A DNA stretch of 7,635 nt. It comes from Actinomycetes bacterium. GTDB taxonomy: Bacteria > Actinomycetota > Aquicultoria > CAJVYJ01 > JAUVQD01. The DNA lies in contig JAUVQD010000056.1 in NCBI GenBank assembly GCA_030598355.1, forward strand, positions 1 through 7,635. Reading direction: 5' to 3'. Below the pieces are notes generated by a model. The model worked only from the letters and a program-made list of their open reading frames with translations. It was not told where the DNA came from and ran no database searches. Of the stretch, positions 5,456-7,635 are shown piece by piece. How positions within the stretch are numbered: position 1 is the first letter of the stretch; each line of letters begins with the position of its first letter. Position numbers and translations under genes: made by a program.

Positions 5456-6841
5456 ATGAAAGAATTTGACGTAATAATTGTAGGCGCTGGGCCGGCAGGT
5501 ATTTTTGCCGCCTTAGAGCTTCTCAAAAGAGACAAGATTCGTGTTTTGATCCTGGACCAAGGTCCGGATCTTGATAAACGTGTCTGCGTTGCCCGAACAA
5601 AAGACCGACAGTGCAAGATATGCCACCCATGTGCAATCACCTCTGGCTGGGGCGGGGCCGGCGCTTTTAGCGACGGCAAACTAACGCTAACCCCGAAAAT
5701 CGGGGGCTGGCTTGACGAGTATGTCGGCCATAAACGCTTAGTTGAATTAATTGATCATGTTGATCAGGTCTATGTAGGTTTCGGAGCGCCCGCGAATGTG
5801 CATGGCGAAGATAACAAAAAGATAGACCGCATAAGAAAACGAGCGGTAAAAGCGGAGCTGACTTTGGTTAGCGGTCGTATTCGCCACATGGGAACAGACA
5901 GGTGCGCTGAGGTTTTGGGCAAGATGAGAGATTATATCGGTGACCGCGCCACGGTTTTGACCAATACGGGCGTCGACGAGGTAATTGTTGATGGCAAAGT
6001 CGCGGTAGGCGTCGTTACCAGAGATGGAGAGCGAATTGGCGCCAGGTACGTTATCGTTGCTCCCGGTCGCGAAGGCGCAGACTGGCTAACCGGAGAAGCA
6101 AAACGTTTGGGGTTGGTTACTCACAATAATGCGGTCGATATCGGGGTTAGAGTTGAGGTGCCGGCGGTCGTTACGGAGGAACTTACAAAAGCTCTGTATG
6201 AATCGAAACTTATCTATATTTCCCGGTCTTTTCAAGATCAGGTAAGAACATTTTGCATGAATCCAAGCGGGTTTGTGTCGCCTGAGCTAAATGGTGATGT
6301 TATTTTAGTAAACGGCCACAGTTATTCGGAAAAGAAGTCTGAGAACACAAATTTTGCTTTGTTAGTCAGCACCAATTTTACAGAGCCCTTTAAAGAGCCG
6401 ACCGCTTATGGTAAATATATTGCTAGATTGGCAAATTTAATTGGCGGGGGAATACTAGTTCAGACTTTGGGTGATCTTCAATTAGGGCGTCGTTCCACCC
6501 CGGCTCGGATAGCCAAGAGTACTGTTAAACCGACTTTGGCTGGCGCAACATCGGGCGACTTAAGTTTCGTTTTGCCATACCGGTATTTAGCTGACATCAA
6601 AGAAATGCTTGAAGCACTAGACAAGCTGGCGCCGGGGATAAATTCAAGAAATACTCTGCTTTACGGAGTAGAGGCCAAATTTTATTCGTCCAGATTGAAG
6701 TTGACATCCAACTTAGAAACTGAAATTGACAATCTTTACGCTATCGGAGACGGTGCAGGAATAACTCGCGGTCTTGTCCAGTCTTCTTGCTCGGGAGCGA
6801 TAGTCGCTCAGTCGGTGTTGGAGAAAGGGCAAAAGAAATGA
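5456..6841 (+). CDS. COG2509-type FAD-dependent oxidoreductase
   Basis: This 461-residue predicted flavoprotein is of a widespread group without an assigned reaction. The N-terminal Rossmann motif is GAGPAG (10-15), with Asp34 in VLILDQG at the end of the second strand as ribose contact. SGWGGAGAFSDGKLTLT (63-79) is the hallmark of the COG2509 group, and YAIGDGAGITRGLVQSSCSG (428-447) closes the FAD site. Before the hallmark sits a cysteine quartet, Cys44, 53, 56 and 59 (C-x8-C-x2-C-x2-C), which could bind zinc or an FeS cluster. No signal peptide or membrane helix is seen, so it is cytoplasmic. The ATG has no ribosome site, but homology begins right at MKEFDVIIVGAG. It is 41 bp upstream of purA and probably co-transcribed with it. 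The substrate is unknown. Annotation as a geranylgeranyl reductase or succinate dehydrogenase would be over-reach. Confidence 0.88.
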   Translation: MKEFDVIIVGAGPAGIFAALELLKRDKIRVLILDQGPDLDKRVCVARTKDRQCKICHPCAITSGWGGAGAFSDGKLTLTPKIGGWLDEYVGHKRLVELIDHVDQVYVGFGAPANVHGEDNKKIDRIRKRAVKAELTLVSGRIRHMGTDRCAEVLGKMRDYIGDRATVLTNTGVDEVIVDGKVAVGVVTRDGERIGARYVIVAPGREGADWLTGEAKRLGLVTHNNAVDIGVRVEVPAVVTEELTKALYESKLIYISRSFQDQVRTFCMNPSGFVSPELNGDVILVNGHSYSEKKSENTNFALLVSTNFTEPFKEPTAYGKYIARLANLIGGGILVQTLGDLQLGRRSTPARIAKSTVKPTLAGATSGDLSFVLPYRYLADIKEMLEALDKLAPGINSRNTLLYGVEAKFYSSRLKLTSNLETEIDNLYAIGDGAGITRGLVQSSCSGAIVAQSVLEKGQKK

Positions 6842-6868
6842 TTCGCTTAAGTTCGTTAAGACATCATG

Positions 6869-6874
6869 AAAGGT
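6869..6874 (+). promoter_or_regulatory. Shine-Dalgarno site deciding the GTG start of purA
   Basis: AAAGGT, continuing into AGG, ends 8 nt before the GTG at 6883. The protein read from that GTG begins with the conserved PurA N-terminus, so the site and the homology agree. The ATG at 6866, out of frame with purA, is not a better start. Confidence 0.7.
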
Positions 6875-6882
6875 AGGCAACT

Positions 6883-7635
6883 GTGCCCGCGACAATATTA
6901 GTAGGAACTCAATGGGGCGACGAGGGCAAGGGAAAGATAACCGATATCCTGGCCGATAAGATGGATATAGTCGTCCGCTTTCAAGGCGGTAATAATGCCG
7001 GCCATACGGTTGTCAAAGGCGAGACTGAGCTGAAGCTCCACTTGATTCCATCCGGAATTTTGTATCCTCATATAACTCCGATCATCGCCGACGGCGTGGT
7101 TATTGACCCCAAGACATTGATAGATGAGATCGAAGGGTTAAGCACGAAGGGAATTCAGGTCGACAAGCTGATCATAAGCGGCAACGCTCATCTAATTATG
7201 CCGTATCACCGAATTTTGGATCAGGCCGCGGAGACCCATCTTGGTAAGGCAAAGATAGGGACAACCCGCAGGGGTATCGGTCCGGCCTACACAGACAAAG
7301 CTACTAGAATCGGCATCCGTGCCCAAGACTTGCTGGATATGAAAATATTTCGCCAGAAACTTGCTCAGGTTCTGGTAATCAAGAACGAGATATTAACTAA
7401 GATATATGGATTGCCGCCGCTTGAGCTAGATGAGATCGATAGCGAACATGTTGAGTACGCCGAGCGGTTGAGCGGTTTTATTAAAGACACATCGCTTTAT
7501 ATAAACAAAATGCTGGACTCCGGCAAAAGGGTAATTCTTGAAGGCGCGCAGGGCACTTTGCTCGATCTTGATCACGGCACTTATCCTTTTGTGACCTCGT
7601 CGTCCCCGGTTGCCGGCGGCGCTTGCGCCGGGGCT
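6883..7635 (+). CDS. purA: Adenylosuccinate synthetase, 5' part (251 codons)
   Basis: PurA joins IMP and aspartate using GTP to make adenylosuccinate, the first committed step from IMP to AMP in the cytoplasm. The gene begins with GTG and runs off the window; about 60 percent of the usual length of roughly 430 residues is present. TQWGDEGKGK (9-18) is the GTP-binding loop with catalytic Asp13. NNAGHTVV (37-44) carries catalytic His41. IGTTRRGIGPAY (125-136) is part of the IMP site, and EGAQGTLLDLDHGTYPFVTSS (220-240) is the second signature. All key residues are present and the frame is intact. It lies 41 bp after the flavoprotein gene with its own ribosome site. No purine-regulator box or riboswitch is seen upstream. 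Confidence 0.96.
   Translation, partial: MPATILVGTQWGDEGKGKITDILADKMDIVVRFQGGNNAGHTVVKGETELKLHLIPSGILYPHITPIIADGVVIDPKTLIDEIEGLSTKGIQVDKLIISGNAHLIMPYHRILDQAAETHLGKAKIGTTRRGIGPAYTDKATRIGIRAQDLLDMKIFRQKLAQVLVIKNEILTKIYGLPPLELDEIDSEHVEYAERLSGFIKDTSLYINKMLDSGKRVILEGAQGTLLDLDHGTYPFVTSSSPVAGGACAGA

Noticed and set aside
6866..6901. Eleven-codon ATG frame overlapping the purA start out of frame
   Set aside because: Its ATG has no ribosome site of its own, and it includes the purA ribosome site. A frame this short is expected by chance, and nothing in the encoded peptide suggests a leader-peptide attenuator.
1..7635. Defence system, prophage, insertion sequence or CRISPR array
   Set aside because: No transposase, integrase, nuclease, toxin or repeat array was seen. 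Every gene belongs to a metabolic, regulatory or housekeeping family, and no terminal repeats flank any segment.

Overview
The window is compact bacterial chromosome of moderate GC. It carries eight genes with short gaps, the longest being 129 bp, and I see no RNA gene, mobile element or CRISPR array. The gene set (acyl-CoA dehydratase-type activase proteins, a DtxR-family metal regulator, CcdA, GalU, a COG2509 flavoprotein, PurA) suggests an anaerobic bacterium. Two genes look leaderless, with a -10 hexamer 6-7 nt before the ATG and no Shine-Dalgarno, which would suit an actinobacterial or related lineage. That placement is inference; no marker here fixes the taxonomy.

Layout. (1) Positions 1-2366, plus strand: a three-gene cluster of the 2-hydroxyacyl-CoA dehydratase/activase superfamily. 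It holds the 3' end of one HgdB-like protein, a complete second HgdB-like protein, and a BadF/HgdC-type ATPase with an extra cysteine-rich tail. (2) Positions 2394-4323, minus strand: ccdA, then a DtxR-family repressor, then tadA, in that order of transcription and convergent with cluster 1. The regulator has its own promoter in the 45-bp gap after ccdA. A perfect inverted repeat lies over that promoter's -10 box, which looks like an autoregulatory operator. (3) Positions 4433-7635, plus strand and divergent from ccdA: galU, a COG2509-type FAD-dependent oxidoreductase with a cysteine quartet, and the first 251 codons of purA, which runs off the window.

How the parts work together. The first cluster probably forms one ATP-driven electron-transfer system based on [4Fe-4S] clusters. 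Its pieces resemble a split version of the very large fused activase proteins of anaerobes, but no dehydratase substrate gene is visible. The minus-strand genes combine thiol-electron transfer across the membrane (CcdA), metal sensing (DtxR type) and tRNA wobble editing (TadA), and are probably only loosely linked. GalU and PurA are housekeeping enzymes for UDP-glucose and AMP synthesis; the flavoprotein between them has no assigned reaction. I found no clearly novel multi-gene system. The best leads are the regulator's promoter/operator architecture, its hybrid metal site, and the cysteine-rich modules in the activase and the flavoprotein.
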